64,000 nt of DNA from Nitratireductor sp. (GTDB lineage: Bacteria; Pseudomonadota; Alphaproteobacteria; Rhizobiales; Rhizobiaceae): positions 91,365-155,364 of the forward strand of contig JAFMHL010000001.1 in the NCBI GenBank assembly GCA_017854535.1. The letters run 5' to 3'. Under the pieces are notes generated by a model. That model was not told the DNA's origin. It was given only the letters and a program-made list of their open reading frames with translations, and did not search any database. Positions 45,492 to 54,062 of the stretch are shown one piece after another; the stretch's first letter is position 1; every line of letters starts with the position of its first letter. The position numbers were made by a program, and so were the translations under genes.

Positions 45492-46823
45492 ATGGGATTT
45501 GATAAAATGAAACTGAAAACTTTACTTTCTAACGCCCTAGTTGGCTTTATGGGCCTTGGAATGGTTATTTTGGCTGGTGTCAGCCATGGTAACGCTGCAA
45601 GTGGATACCCAATTAATCATCCACGGCATGTTCATTGGAGCTTTGCAGGACCTTTCGGGCATTGGGATGTGGGTCAGCTTCAACGTGGCTTTAAAGTCTA
45701 TAAGGAAAATTGCTCTGCTTGCCATTCGCTCAATCTGGTAGCATTTAGAAATCTGGAAGCGCTTGGTTATAACGAAGACCAGATCAAAACAATCGCTTCA
45801 GACTATACTGTCGTTGATGGTCCTAATGCTGAAGGCGAAATGTATGAGCGTCCAGGCGTGGCAGCAGACCGCTTCCCGCCGCTATACCCAAACAACGAAG
45901 CTGCAGCTGCCTCGCACAATGGTGCAGTACCGCCGGATTTCTCTCTGCTGGCAAAAGCGCGCGCGCCTGAGCGTGGCTTTCCGAATTTCGTATTTGATGT
46001 TTTTACTCTTTATGCTGAGAACGGGCCAGATTACATCTACTCGCTGTTGACCGGTTATCAAGATGCGCCAGAAGGCGTGGAAGTTGCTGATGGCAATCAC
46101 TATAACCCATACTTCATTGCAGGCAATGCACTGGCGATGGCTAGCCCTTTGTCAGATGATATCGTCGAATATGATGATGGTACGCCTGGTACTGTTGATC
46201 AGTACGCGCAAGATGTTGCTGCTTTCATGATGTGGGCTGCTGAGCCGCATCTGGTTGAGCGTAAGTCTATGGGCTTCAAGGTTTTGCTTTTCCTTCTTCT
46301 ATTTGCTGGAATGTTGTACCTGACCAAGAAGAAGATCTGGGCGTCACTGAAATCCGATGGAGTTTCTGGAAGCGAAGCGCCTAGCGGCAATAAAATGGCT
46401 GCTGCTGGTTTGATGGCTGCTCCGGTTGCTAGTGCTGGTAAACGCTCAGCGAAGAAGGCTCCAGCTAAAGCCAAATCAGCTTCAGTTGCGCGAAAAGTAA
46501 GTGCGCCAGCAGCCAAGAAAGCATCTGCGAAGACTGCGACTAAGAAAGCTGGTCCAGTTCGTCTTGCAAAGCCTTCAGGCAAAGCAGATGATTTGAAAAT
46601 GATTTCAGGTGTTGGTCCAAAGCTTGAAAAGACATTGAATGGTCTTGGTTTCTGGCATTTCGATCAGATCGGCAAATGGAATAAATCAGATGTTGCGATT
46701 GTCGATGATGAGTTGTCTTTCAAAGGCCGTATCGAACGTGATGACTGGATCAAGCAAGCAAAAGCTTTGGCAAAGGGTGGGCGCGATGAATATGTCCGCG
46801 TCTTCGGCAAAGAGCCTAGATAG
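45492..46823 (+). CDS. petC: cytochrome c1 with unusual cytoplasmic helix-hairpin-helix extension
   Basis: Cytochrome c1 of the bc1 complex, but 443 residues where about 290 would be usual. N-terminal signal (residues about 5-35), haem motif CSACH at 74-78, a Met-ligand region around GNALAMASPLSDD, and the membrane anchor near residues 260-280 (FKVLLFLLLFAGMLYLTKK). After the anchor comes an Ala/Lys-rich linker (about 300-365), then residues 366-443 with KMISGVGPKLEKTLNGLGFW and a C-terminal IERDDWIKQAKALAKGG that ends RVFGKEPR. I know this terminal domain from rhizobial NuoE of complex I. Topology puts the extension in the cytoplasm. No frameshift or stop separates the parts. An alternative start is the ATG at 45507. 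A strong terminator follows. Confidence 0.93.
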   Translation: MGFDKMKLKTLLSNALVGFMGLGMVILAGVSHGNAASGYPINHPRHVHWSFAGPFGHWDVGQLQRGFKVYKENCSACHSLNLVAFRNLEALGYNEDQIKTIASDYTVVDGPNAEGEMYERPGVAADRFPPLYPNNEAAAASHNGAVPPDFSLLAKARAPERGFPNFVFDVFTLYAENGPDYIYSLLTGYQDAPEGVEVADGNHYNPYFIAGNALAMASPLSDDIVEYDDGTPGTVDQYAQDVAAFMMWAAEPHLVERKSMGFKVLLFLLLFAGMLYLTKKKIWASLKSDGVSGSEAPSGNKMAAAGLMAAPVASAGKRSAKKAPAKAKSASVARKVSAPAAKKASAKTATKKAGPVRLAKPSGKADDLKMISGVGPKLEKTLNGLGFWHFDQIGKWNKSDVAIVDDELSFKGRIERDDWIKQAKALAKGGRDEYVRVFGKEPR

Positions 46824-46846
46824 TTTTGGTGTTGATTAATTTGAGG

Positions 46847-46875
46847 AAGGCCACGATTAACTCGTGGCCTTTTTT
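46847..46875 (+). terminator. rho-independent terminator of the petABC operon
   Basis: AAGGCCACGA at 46847-46856 pairs perfectly with TCGTGGCCTT at 46862-46871 around a five-base loop, followed by TTTT. It lies 24 bp after the petC stop. Confidence 0.93.
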
Positions 46876-46918
46876 ATGTTGAATTGGCAAATGAAATTAG
46901 GAAATTTTTGATGATATT

Positions 46919-47539
46919 TTGATTGGCCAATATGATTCCTCTTTTGTCCGGCGTGTTGGCATTGCTGCTAGGATTTATGAATTTGATTTTGAACATCGGC
47001 CTTGGTCTGTTTTTGCAGATAAGGATAAGATTGCGAAATATAACCCGCTGAGCAGGGTTCCAACCTTGGTGTTGGATAATGGCGATGTTTTGGTCGACAG
47101 CAACACAATCATTGATTTTCTGGATCGGAAAGCGGGGGCGGAGCCAGCGCTATTTCCAACTAGCGAACCTTCAAGGTATCAGCAAATGAACATTGCAAGT
47201 ATTGCCACTGGAATTGCTGAAAAAGGTGTTGCCCGGTTTTATGAAGTTGCAATGTATGAGCGTGATTCTACAGTTCTAAAACAACGATTTGCTGATCAAG
47301 TAACAGGTGTGATGGATTATCTTGAGAATGCATGTTTGAAACTTGATAAACAATATTGGTTTGGTGATGAATTTGGCCATGCAGACATCGCAGTTACCTG
47401 CATGATTGCTCACATGAAAGCTTCGCATCCTGCTGAATTTGATATGAAGAAATGGCCTGCTTTGTCCGCTCTGTCTGAGGGGTTGGAAGCAAAAGCTGTA
47501 TTTAGGGATATTTATCAATCTTTTATTGCGCCTACATAG
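46919..47539 (+). CDS. glutathione S-transferase family protein, start region possibly frameshifted
   Basis: GST-fold protein of about 206 residues. The N-terminal thioredoxin-like part reads IGQYDSSFVRRVGIAARIYE and SRVPTLVLDNGDVLVDSNTI, containing the cis-Pro and glutathione-binding Asp-Ser; the helical C-terminal domain has FGDEFGHADIAVTCMIAHM. No special active-site Cys is seen. The start is odd: the ATG at 46911, with AGGA eight bases upstream, reads only Met-Ile-Phe-stop, while the GST frame has only a TTG at 46919 without a proper ribosome site. An indel of one or two bases would link the good start to the gene. Either TTG is used weakly, or expression is lost. Confidence 0.8.
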   Translation: MIGQYDSSFVRRVGIAARIYEFDFEHRPWSVFADKDKIAKYNPLSRVPTLVLDNGDVLVDSNTIIDFLDRKAGAEPALFPTSEPSRYQQMNIASIATGIAEKGVARFYEVAMYERDSTVLKQRFADQVTGVMDYLENACLKLDKQYWFGDEFGHADIAVTCMIAHMKASHPAEFDMKKWPALSALSEGLEAKAVFRDIYQSFIAPT

Positions 47540-47590
47540 GTTTAACGATCTGCAGGAATAAAAGTTCGAAACTTTGACAAGGAAGTAGAC

Positions 47591-48136
47591 ATGGACTCAA
47601 GCCTTTTAAAAACATTGCAAGAATCCATTCGTGACATTCCGGATTATCCAAAGCCCGGGATCATGTTTCGCGATATTACGACATTGCTTGGTAATGCACG
47701 AGCATTTCGTCGTTCGGTCGATGAGTTGGTGCATCCCTATTCGGGTACTGGCATTAAGAAAGTTGTTGGTATCGAGGCGCGCGGATTTATTCTTGGCGGG
47801 GCGATGGCACACCAACTCTCCTGCGGATTTGTGCCGATCCGTAAGAAGGGCAAGCTGCCTCATGATACTGTGAAGATCGCATACTCTCTTGAATATGGTG
47901 TTGATGAGATGGAACTGCACCGCGATGCAGTTCACAAAGGAGAGCCTGTTTTACTGGTCGATGATTTGATTGCAACGGGTGGGACTGCTGAGGCGGCCGT
48001 TAAACTGTTACAGCAATTGGGAGCAAATGTTGTTGCTGCCTGTTTTGTGATTGATTTGCCTGACCTTGGCGGGCGCAAGAAGATCGAAGATCTTGGCGTG
48101 CCAGTGCGTACGCTCATTGAATATTCAGGGCATTAA
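47591..48136 (+). CDS. apt: adenine phosphoribosyltransferase
   Basis: Purine salvage enzyme making AMP from adenine and PRPP, 181 residues, cytoplasmic homodimer. The start [20 protein letters not shown] is characteristic, with [15 protein letters not shown] and the PRPP-binding loop [18 protein letters not shown]. Length and motifs are complete. The ATG has a weak AAGGAAG box. It stands alone downstream of the GST gene. Confidence 0.97.
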   Translation: MDSSLLKTLQESIRDIPDYPKPGIMFRDITTLLGNARAFRRSVDELVHPYSGTGIKKVVGIEARGFILGGAMAHQLSCGFVPIRKKGKLPHDTVKIAYSLEYGVDEMELHRDAVHKGEPVLLVDDLIATGGTAEAAVKLLQQLGANVVAACFVIDLPDLGGRKKIEDLGVPVRTLIEYSGH

Positions 48137-48218
48137 AAAATTACAAGATTGATTTGTATCAATGCGTCATTCTCGATTTTGTGGTGAACTATCTATCATC
48201 ACAAAAGGAGAAGTTGCC

Positions 48219-48425
48219 ATGTTTAAAAACAATGTAGGCTCACTTGATCGCGCTCTAAGAATTATCGTTGGCGTTGGGCTATTATTCTTTTTCTTTTACA
48301 TGCCGGAAGCGCCATGGAGATATTGGCTGTTGATTGGGATTGTCCCTTTGTTCACAGGTCTATTTGGCACATGCCCGCTTTATTCGGTGTTTGGCTTTTC
48401 AAGCTGCCCAGTAAAACGGACCTGA
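48219..48425 (+). CDS. DUF2892 (YgaP-like) inner membrane protein
   Basis: Small membrane protein of 68 residues: MFKNNVGSLDRALRIIVG, followed by two helices (VGLLFFFFYMPEAPWRYW and LLIGIVPLFTGLFGTCPLYS) and a short Cys-containing tail (FGFSSCPVKRT). The N-terminal NVGxxDRxxRI and the CPLYxxxGxxTCP-like end match DUF2892. The ATG at 48219 has AAAGGAG upstream. Relatives occur next to rhodanese or thiol genes, though no such neighbour is present. Confidence 0.88.
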   Translation: MFKNNVGSLDRALRIIVGVGLLFFFFYMPEAPWRYWLLIGIVPLFTGLFGTCPLYSVFGFSSCPVKRT

Positions 48426-48458
48426 GCTGAAGAACGCCAATGTGACTGAGCAGCATTG

Positions 48459-49102
48459 TTAGCCTTGTTGGGATTGGCTGGCATGATCGTGGTTCGATAT
48501 GCTGCAGAAGTAAAAAGCTGGAACTGCTACATAGGCGAAAATTGCAATTGCAAGGATCATGCGAATGCCGACGGTCTTGTATCGGTGAAATAATACTAAT
48601 GCCATCAGTAGACCCAAGCCAGCCTCGAAAAAGCTGAAATAGGTGCCGTAGTGGGCTGGATCCCAATAGGAAATGGGTGAGCGGAACCGCCAGTCTGACA
48701 ATGGCCAAAATTGCATATGTGCATCATCGCGATGGCAGGCAAAGTCTATCATTGAATGGATGAATGCTGAGCCAGATAAAGCAAAGATCATAGCTGGCAC
48801 ATTACCAGAATTGTAGGTCTGGCTTGCTGACTTTCTTCGCAAGAGGCTGATTCCTGAAATGACAGCAATAGGCTCCAAAGCCAGAAATTGTGACCAATAG
48901 CGTTGGCGATTTGCCACCAGGGCTGCCAGTAATATTCACCGAATATTTTTTCCAGCGAGACGCCTTGAGCGCGTAATCCTGCGACGATGATGAACATTGG
49001 TAGATCAGGCAGTATTCCGCCAGCAACGCCAAACCAGGCAAGGCGCGGTAAAGGCTTTCCGAAGATGACGGCGCCCATAATCATATGAGTTTGGGTATTC
49101 AT
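48459..49102 (-). pseudogene. frameshifted membrane protein of the YdjM/CobQ-annotated type
   Basis: The ATG at 49102 begins MNTQTHMIMGAVIFG and continues GGILPDLPMFIIVAGL to WLWSLLLSF; after about position 48860 the homologous continuation is in another frame (LLRRKSASQTYNSG to SGSAFIHSMIDFACHRDDAH and FWPLSDWRFRSPISYWD) and ends at 48459. Together these give a roughly 214-residue protein of the small multi-helix family often annotated as cobalamin biosynthesis CobQ or YdjM-like metal-dependent hydrolase, with conserved His and Asp (LPDL, HRDDAH, HFWP-like). A single-base indel between about 48820 and 48870 explains the break. The start overlaps the DUF4198 gene stop (ATGA). It could also be a sequencing error. 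Confidence 0.78.
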
Positions 49103-49953
49103 TGCTTCAGTTGCGCGCGGGTTTGCAGAACATCGTCTGTGGTTGAAATGCCAAATGACAGAGACGCCCAATAGCTGATCCATTCTGCCGTTTCAGTTTG
49201 TGGGTCATCGTCGCCTTCAAAGATATGAACGGCATTCAACATATATTTCCCGCCGCCTTCCAATGGGAAAATTGCGCGCCCTTCCTCGTCCGTTCTTATT
49301 TCGATGGTGGCCAATTCATTGTTTATTCTAAACATTCTGATTTGCACATCGGCCATTGGCTGGCCTTCCCAATATAGCCGAACGGGTAGGGCATCTTGTT
49401 CAGTCAAAGTATACGGATTTGCTTCTGCCACCAGTTCAAATTTCAAGCCGGTTAGGGCGTCCTGGCGTCCATTGTTGTTAGGAGTTCCGACTTGAAACAA
49501 AGCTTTGGCGCATCTGGCATATTGTTCGTGAAACTTTGTATTGGGCAGTCCCCGTTCAGCATGGCGCTCCAAAACGCCGCGAAAGCCCTCATATTCTGCG
49601 TAGTGCCTCAATTTTTCAGGATCGGTGAATGTGATTTTATCGAATTTCCCTTGATAGGACACGGAGTAAAACCCTTCCGCATCAGGCGTCGCAGACAAAG
49701 CAGGCCTGTCACCATCTCGCCCTTCGACATTTTTCGTTCCATCGGGACCTGTGATGGTGAACTGCTCATACTGACTGGCAATGTAACTGAATGCGCTGCC
49801 TTTGAAAAACTGGCCGTTCTTTAAATCGCCAGAAATCTCTTCGTCTTTTTCCACCGTATAAATACGTGGCTCAAGCCAATATTCATGTGCAAATGAGCTT
49901 GTTGCATAGAACGCAATCGCCAGGCTAAGAAAGGCAGTTTTTTTGTTGAACAT
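49099..49953 (-). CDS. DUF4198 periplasmic protein
   Basis: Exported protein of 284 residues with a signal peptide (KTAFLSLAIAFYATSSFA) and a mature start HEYWLEPRIY that resembles DUF4198. Family members are periplasmic, beta-sandwich, and often linked to nickel/cobalt uptake (NikK-like). The C-terminal half (QPMADVQIRMFRINNELATI and TDEEGRAIFPLEGGGKYML) is the typical DUF4198 repeat-like module. His residues near the mature N-terminus could bind metal. It precedes a frameshifted membrane gene with ATGA coupling and is divergent from a HupE-like gene, so a metal-handling locus is plausible but not shown. Confidence 0.85.
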   Translation of the reverse strand: MFNKKTAFLSLAIAFYATSSFAHEYWLEPRIYTVEKDEEISGDLKNGQFFKGSAFSYIASQYEQFTITGPDGTKNVEGRDGDRPALSATPDAEGFYSVSYQGKFDKITFTDPEKLRHYAEYEGFRGVLERHAERGLPNTKFHEQYARCAKALFQVGTPNNNGRQDALTGLKFELVAEANPYTLTEQDALPVRLYWEGQPMADVQIRMFRINNELATIEIRTDEEGRAIFPLEGGGKYMLNAVHIFEGDDDPQTETAEWISYWASLSFGISTTDDVLQTRAQLKQ

Positions 49954-50075
49954 TTAGGGTTTCCAGTGGTCAATCGGGTGTGATCTGCGTTAAACGTCAA
50001 TGCATTGAAAAAATGGCTGTTAGCGTTAGCTAAGGTAGCAGCCTTTGTTAGGTAGTTTAGTGGAGTAGGGTTGTT

Positions 50076-51218
50076 ATGCAAATTCAATTTTTTGGCAGAT
50101 TGATCGCTTTTGTTTTTATATGTTTGATTGCGAGCAATGCCAACTCTCACGAAATACGTCCGTCCATTGCTGATCTTAATCGCGTTGGAGACAATGGATT
50201 CGAAATTGTTATTCAAGCCAATGTTGAAGCGCTTATTGCCGGAATTGGCAGCGAGCACACAGATACGGACGAAGCTGCCAATGCGCCCGTATATAATGAT
50301 TTGAGAGCGCTTTCCTCGGCTCAATTGACAGCAAGATTTGCTGAGTTTGAAAACCGATTTTTATCCGATGTTGTTTTTGGATTCGATGGTGAACGATATT
50401 CTACAGCAAAAGTTTCCGAAGAAATCCCCGACACCGGCGATATCGAACTGGCCCGTGAATCAGTGATTAAGCTTTCTGGCGAAATTCCGCTGGAAGCCAA
50501 AAGCTTTTTTTGGAACTGGCCTGAGCCTTATGGAGCAAGTGTCATACGGGTTAATTCAGGAACTGCGAGTGACGAAGAAGGATATTCGGCCTATCTTTCG
50601 GCAGGTCAATTGAGCGAAGATATTGCCCTTGAAGGAGGAGAGGCACGCCCATTTTGGGATGTGGTTTGGGAATATCTGGTGATTGGTTTTACCCATATTT
50701 TGCCAAAAGGTCTGGATCACATTCTATTTGTCGTCGGTCTGTTTCTTCTTAGCACAAAACTGGGTTCACTACTTTGGCAGGTCACGGCATTTACCCTTGC
50801 CCATACGGTGACTTTGGCACTTGGCATATTAGGGTATGTGTCGATTTCGCCAGCGATTGTTGAGCCGCTTATTGCCTTGTCGATTGTTTATGTGGCCGTT
50901 GAAAACATTATGACGGACAAACTTCACCGTTGGCGACCCGTCATCGTTTTCTGTTTTGGCCTGTTGCATGGCTTAGGCTTTGCTGGAGTGTTGCAGGAGA
51001 TCGGTCTTTCATCCACTCACTTTGTTACAGGGCTCATTGCCTTTAATGTGGGTGTGGAACTGGGCCAATTGACAGTAATTGCGATCTGCTTCCTTGCCGT
51101 TGGTTTCTGGTTTGGTTCAAAACTCTGGTATCGGCGTTTGATCACAACGCCAGCTTCCATTGGCATTGCTGTTATTGCCAGTTGGTGGGTGTTTGAGCGG
51201 GTATTCCTTGGCGGATAA
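50076..51218 (+). CDS. HupE/UreJ-like membrane protein
   Basis: Membrane protein of 380 residues. A signal peptide (residues 1-24, ending SNA) leads to a periplasmic domain of about 170 residues (HEIRPSIADLNRVGDN), followed by six or so helices of the HupE/UreJ_2 type. Conserved His-containing motifs are FTHILPKGLDHILFVVG, FTLAHTVTLALG and LLHGLGFAGVL, which may form a metal path. HupE/UreJ proteins are predicted nickel or cobalt permeases. It is divergent from the DUF4198 gene over 122 bp. The combination of a periplasmic N-terminal domain and a HupE core is typical of the longer group. Confidence 0.9.
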   Translation: MQIQFFGRLIAFVFICLIASNANSHEIRPSIADLNRVGDNGFEIVIQANVEALIAGIGSEHTDTDEAANAPVYNDLRALSSAQLTARFAEFENRFLSDVVFGFDGERYSTAKVSEEIPDTGDIELARESVIKLSGEIPLEAKSFFWNWPEPYGASVIRVNSGTASDEEGYSAYLSAGQLSEDIALEGGEARPFWDVVWEYLVIGFTHILPKGLDHILFVVGLFLLSTKLGSLLWQVTAFTLAHTVTLALGILGYVSISPAIVEPLIALSIVYVAVENIMTDKLHRWRPVIVFCFGLLHGLGFAGVLQEIGLSSTHFVTGLIAFNVGVELGQLTVIAICFLAVGFWFGSKLWYRRLITTPASIGIAVIASWWVFERVFLGG

Positions 51219-51323
51219 CAAACTTAATAATTCAGTCTAAAACTGACGCTTTGTGTCGCTACGCGTATTCTGATTTTTTGTTTCTCAAGCTATGCTTTGG
51301 GAAAATGATTTCGGGAGAATGGC

Positions 51324-52280
51324 ATGAAGGTCGGTTTTATTGGGTTGGGAAATGCAGGCGGGAAACTGGCTGGAAGCTTGCTGCGGAACGGGCATGGCCT
51401 AACGGTTCATGATCTGGATAAAGGTGCGGCCAAGACTTTTCTGGATGGTGGGGCAAAGTGGGCAGATAGCCCAAAAGAAATGACCGAGAATTGTGACCTT
51501 GTGATCACCTGTCTGCCAAGTCCAGCAGCATGCGCTGCTGTCATGGAAGGCGAGAACGGTATATTAGCTGGCATGAGTGCAGGTAAAATCTGGGGTGAAA
51601 TGTCAACCACAGATGCCAGCGAAATCAAGCGTCTTGCAAAGCTGGTTGAAGCAAAAGGGGCAATGGCGGTTGAGTGCCCTGTATCAGGGGGATGCCATCG
51701 CGCGGCCACGGGCAATATTTCTATCTTTGTAGGCGGTGAAAGAGCTGCTTTTGATCGTATGATGCCGTTGTTGAAAACCCTTGGACGGCGCATCTTGCAC
51801 ACAGGCCCAATCGGCTCGGCATCCATCTTGAAAGTTATGACAAATTATCTGGCGACAGCCAATCTGCTTACCTTGTGCGAGGCCATGGTGACCATGAAAG
51901 CTGCCGGCATGGACATGGCAACCACCTATGAGGCGATCAAGATTTCGTCGGGGACTTCTTTTGTTGCGGAAACAGAAGGGCAGGTGATCCTCAATGGTAG
52001 CCGTGATATCGAATTCACTATGGACTTGGTTTTAAAAGATATTGGACTTTTTCACTCGATTGCTGAGGCAAATGGCATTCCGTTGGAGATCAGCCCTTTG
52101 ATGATAGAGATTATGAAAGATGGTCAAAAACGCTATGGCACGCGGGCCAATTCTGATGACATTATCCGCCGTCTGGAAGAGCCTACCGGATTATCCATTC
52201 TTGCAGACGGGTTTCCTGCTTTGCTGGTTGACGATGAACCGGAAGAGGAAGGTTATGAGGTCGTGCCGCGCGGGCGGTGA
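51324..52280 (+). CDS. NAD(P)-dependent beta-hydroxyacid dehydrogenase family
   Basis: Oxidoreductase of 318 residues in the 3-hydroxyisobutyrate dehydrogenase superfamily. The Rossmann motif is GFIGLGNAGG near the start, followed by the NADP/NAD-discriminating VHDLDKG strand. The family substrate motif reads CPVSGGCHRAATGNISIFVGG, and the catalytic Lys is expected in SASILKVMTNYL. The last 25 residues are acidic (DDEPEEEGYEV). Substrate unknown: likely a short beta-hydroxyacid. The following oxygenase gene starts 30 bp downstream, so they may form a two-gene unit. Confidence 0.9.
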   Translation: MKVGFIGLGNAGGKLAGSLLRNGHGLTVHDLDKGAAKTFLDGGAKWADSPKEMTENCDLVITCLPSPAACAAVMEGENGILAGMSAGKIWGEMSTTDASEIKRLAKLVEAKGAMAVECPVSGGCHRAATGNISIFVGGERAAFDRMMPLLKTLGRRILHTGPIGSASILKVMTNYLATANLLTLCEAMVTMKAAGMDMATTYEAIKISSGTSFVAETEGQVILNGSRDIEFTMDLVLKDIGLFHSIAEANGIPLEISPLMIEIMKDGQKRYGTRANSDDIIRRLEEPTGLSILADGFPALLVDDEPEEEGYEVVPRGR

Positions 52281-52310
52281 TTATATATGTTTAACAACGG
52301 AGGCATTCCT

Positions 52311-53162
52311 ATGGGTAGAATAATTGAAGATATCATCAACCTAGACCTTTATCCTATTCATGAACTCTCTGGTGCTTCAACCAAAAGGTTGATTGCGGAC
52401 ACCCATGCGATACTCGAAAAAGACGGATGTGCTGTTTTAAAGAATTTTGTAAAGTCATCTGCGTTGCCTTCTCTTGTTGCAGAAGCAGATAGAGCGTCAA
52501 TCAATGCACATGCTACTCACAACAAGACAAATGTCTATTTTACCAAAGACAACCCGGATTTGCCGCAAAACCATCCGGCTAGGCGATATTTTGACCGTTC
52601 AAATGCGTTTATACCGGCAGACAATTTTGGTGAAGATAGCGGGTTAAGGGCTGTCTATGAGTTTCCAAGCTTCGCTCCTTTCATCCGTGAATGTCTTGGT
52701 GAAAGATTGGATCGTTTTTTCCCTTATGCTGATCCGCTTGCCGATGTGATCGTCAATATGGCGGATGAGGGTAACGGGTTTCCTTGGCATTTCGACACTA
52801 ACAATTACACAGTTACCCTTGCCTTGCAGAATGCTGATGAGGGTGGTGAATTTGAATATGCTCCCAATATCAGAACGGGCGACGAAAACTTTGATGAAGT
52901 CGCCAGAGTGCTTGATGGCAAATCGGAGTTGGTAAAGACGCTAGTCTTGGAGCCTGGTGATCTGCAAATCTTCAAAGGGCGCTATTCGCTTCACCGTGTC
53001 GTGCCCCTTAAGGGCAGTATTCGCCGATATGTGGCAATCTTCTCTTACGTTGAAGAACCTGGGATGGTTGGTAGCGTTGAACGCACACAACAGCTTTATG
53101 GTAAAACACTGCCTATTCATCACGAGCGCGCGGGACAAAGGGCTGACGCTTATATTGATTAG
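52311..53162 (+). CDS. Fe(II)/2-oxoglutarate oxygenase of the HalD/BesD-like (ArpA) group
   Basis: Predicted non-haem iron oxygenase of 283 residues. The metal triad is seen as His160-Phe-Asp162 in PWHFDTNNYTVTLALQ and His228 in FKGRYSLHRVVPL, followed by an Arg pair (Arg238/239) for 2-oxoglutarate. The segment from GGEFEYAPNI to GRYSLHRV and the tail GSVERTQQLYGKT are those of the HalD/BesD group, in which halogenases have Gly in place of the Asp; here Asp is present, so a hydroxylase or desaturase is expected. The ATG at 52311 has GGAGG eight bases upstream; an ATG at 52287 would add eight residues. The substrate, possibly a free amino acid or dipeptide, is unknown. It follows a dehydrogenase that could act on its product. 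Confidence 0.82.
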   Translation: MGRIIEDIINLDLYPIHELSGASTKRLIADTHAILEKDGCAVLKNFVKSSALPSLVAEADRASINAHATHNKTNVYFTKDNPDLPQNHPARRYFDRSNAFIPADNFGEDSGLRAVYEFPSFAPFIRECLGERLDRFFPYADPLADVIVNMADEGNGFPWHFDTNNYTVTLALQNADEGGEFEYAPNIRTGDENFDEVARVLDGKSELVKTLVLEPGDLQIFKGRYSLHRVVPLKGSIRRYVAIFSYVEEPGMVGSVERTQQLYGKTLPIHHERAGQRADAYID

Positions 53163-53281
53163 TCCATACCATATATTGCTGAAAAATGAATATTACAGTT
53201 TCGGCAAAGTCGGCACTGGTGTGTCAGGTGTTTTCATTTTAGGTTGTGTTCAAAACCAATACGATAGTGAAATGACATTGA

Positions 53282-53980
53282 ATGGCCGAAATTTTCAACA
53301 CTATGAGCAGCGGCGATCTGCTCGCCATCAGCCTGTTTCTGATTGTGTGGTTGCTTTTCGAGATCATCATTGATCATACAGGGTTGCGCAATAGTAGCCT
53401 CAGTGGCTTGATGGCTCATAAGCGGCGTGAATGGATGTTGGTCTTGGCCGAGCGTGATTTGCGCATGATCGGCACTTCGATTCTTGCCGGTCTCCAGCAG
53501 GGAACTGCCTTCTTTGCGTCCAGCACGATATTGGCAATTGGTGGTTGTTTTGCGCTTCTGGGTTCTACGGATCTCGTTTCAGGTCTTTACGCTGACTTGC
53601 CTGTGAATACCGAGTTCAGCCGTGCTCTTTTCGAGGTCAAGGTATTGGGACTAACGATGATTTTCGTTTATTCATTCTTCAAATTCGGATGGGCTTTCAG
53701 GCTGTTTAATTATTGCTCCATCATGATCGGGGCGGTGCTACAAACCAATGAAGCCACGTCGGAAATACGCCGCGCCCAAGCCTTGCAAGCGGGCGAAATG
53801 AATATCATTGCCAGCGCTCATTTTACCGCAGGCCTTCGGGCAATATTTTTCGCGCTGGGTTATCTTGGCTGGTTTGTCGGCCCCTATGTGTTTATCGCCA
53901 CAACGGGTTTTATTGTTCTTGTGCTTGTACGCCGCCAATATTTCTCCCGTGCGCAAAAGATTTTGGCTGGCAAATTATAA
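53282..53980 (+). CDS. DUF599 membrane protein
   Basis: Integral membrane protein of 232 residues matching DUF599: helix 1 (LLAISLFLIVWLLFEIII), then MAHKRREWMLVLAERDLRMI, a conserved GLQQGTAFFASSTILAIGG segment, and helices VLGLTMIFVYSFFKFGWAFR and IFFALGYLGWFVGPYVFIA. Four to five helices are predicted. Function unknown. It is not obviously linked to its neighbours. Confidence 0.88.
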   Translation: MAEIFNTMSSGDLLAISLFLIVWLLFEIIIDHTGLRNSSLSGLMAHKRREWMLVLAERDLRMIGTSILAGLQQGTAFFASSTILAIGGCFALLGSTDLVSGLYADLPVNTEFSRALFEVKVLGLTMIFVYSFFKFGWAFRLFNYCSIMIGAVLQTNEATSEIRRAQALQAGEMNIIASAHFTAGLRAIFFALGYLGWFVGPYVFIATTGFIVLVLVRRQYFSRAQKILAGKL

Positions 53981-54062
53981 GATCTCCTCGCCTATATCTA
54001 ATCGCAATTGCTGTGTTAAAGAGGCTTCAACACTATTATTTCTGTAATGAACGGAATTCTTC

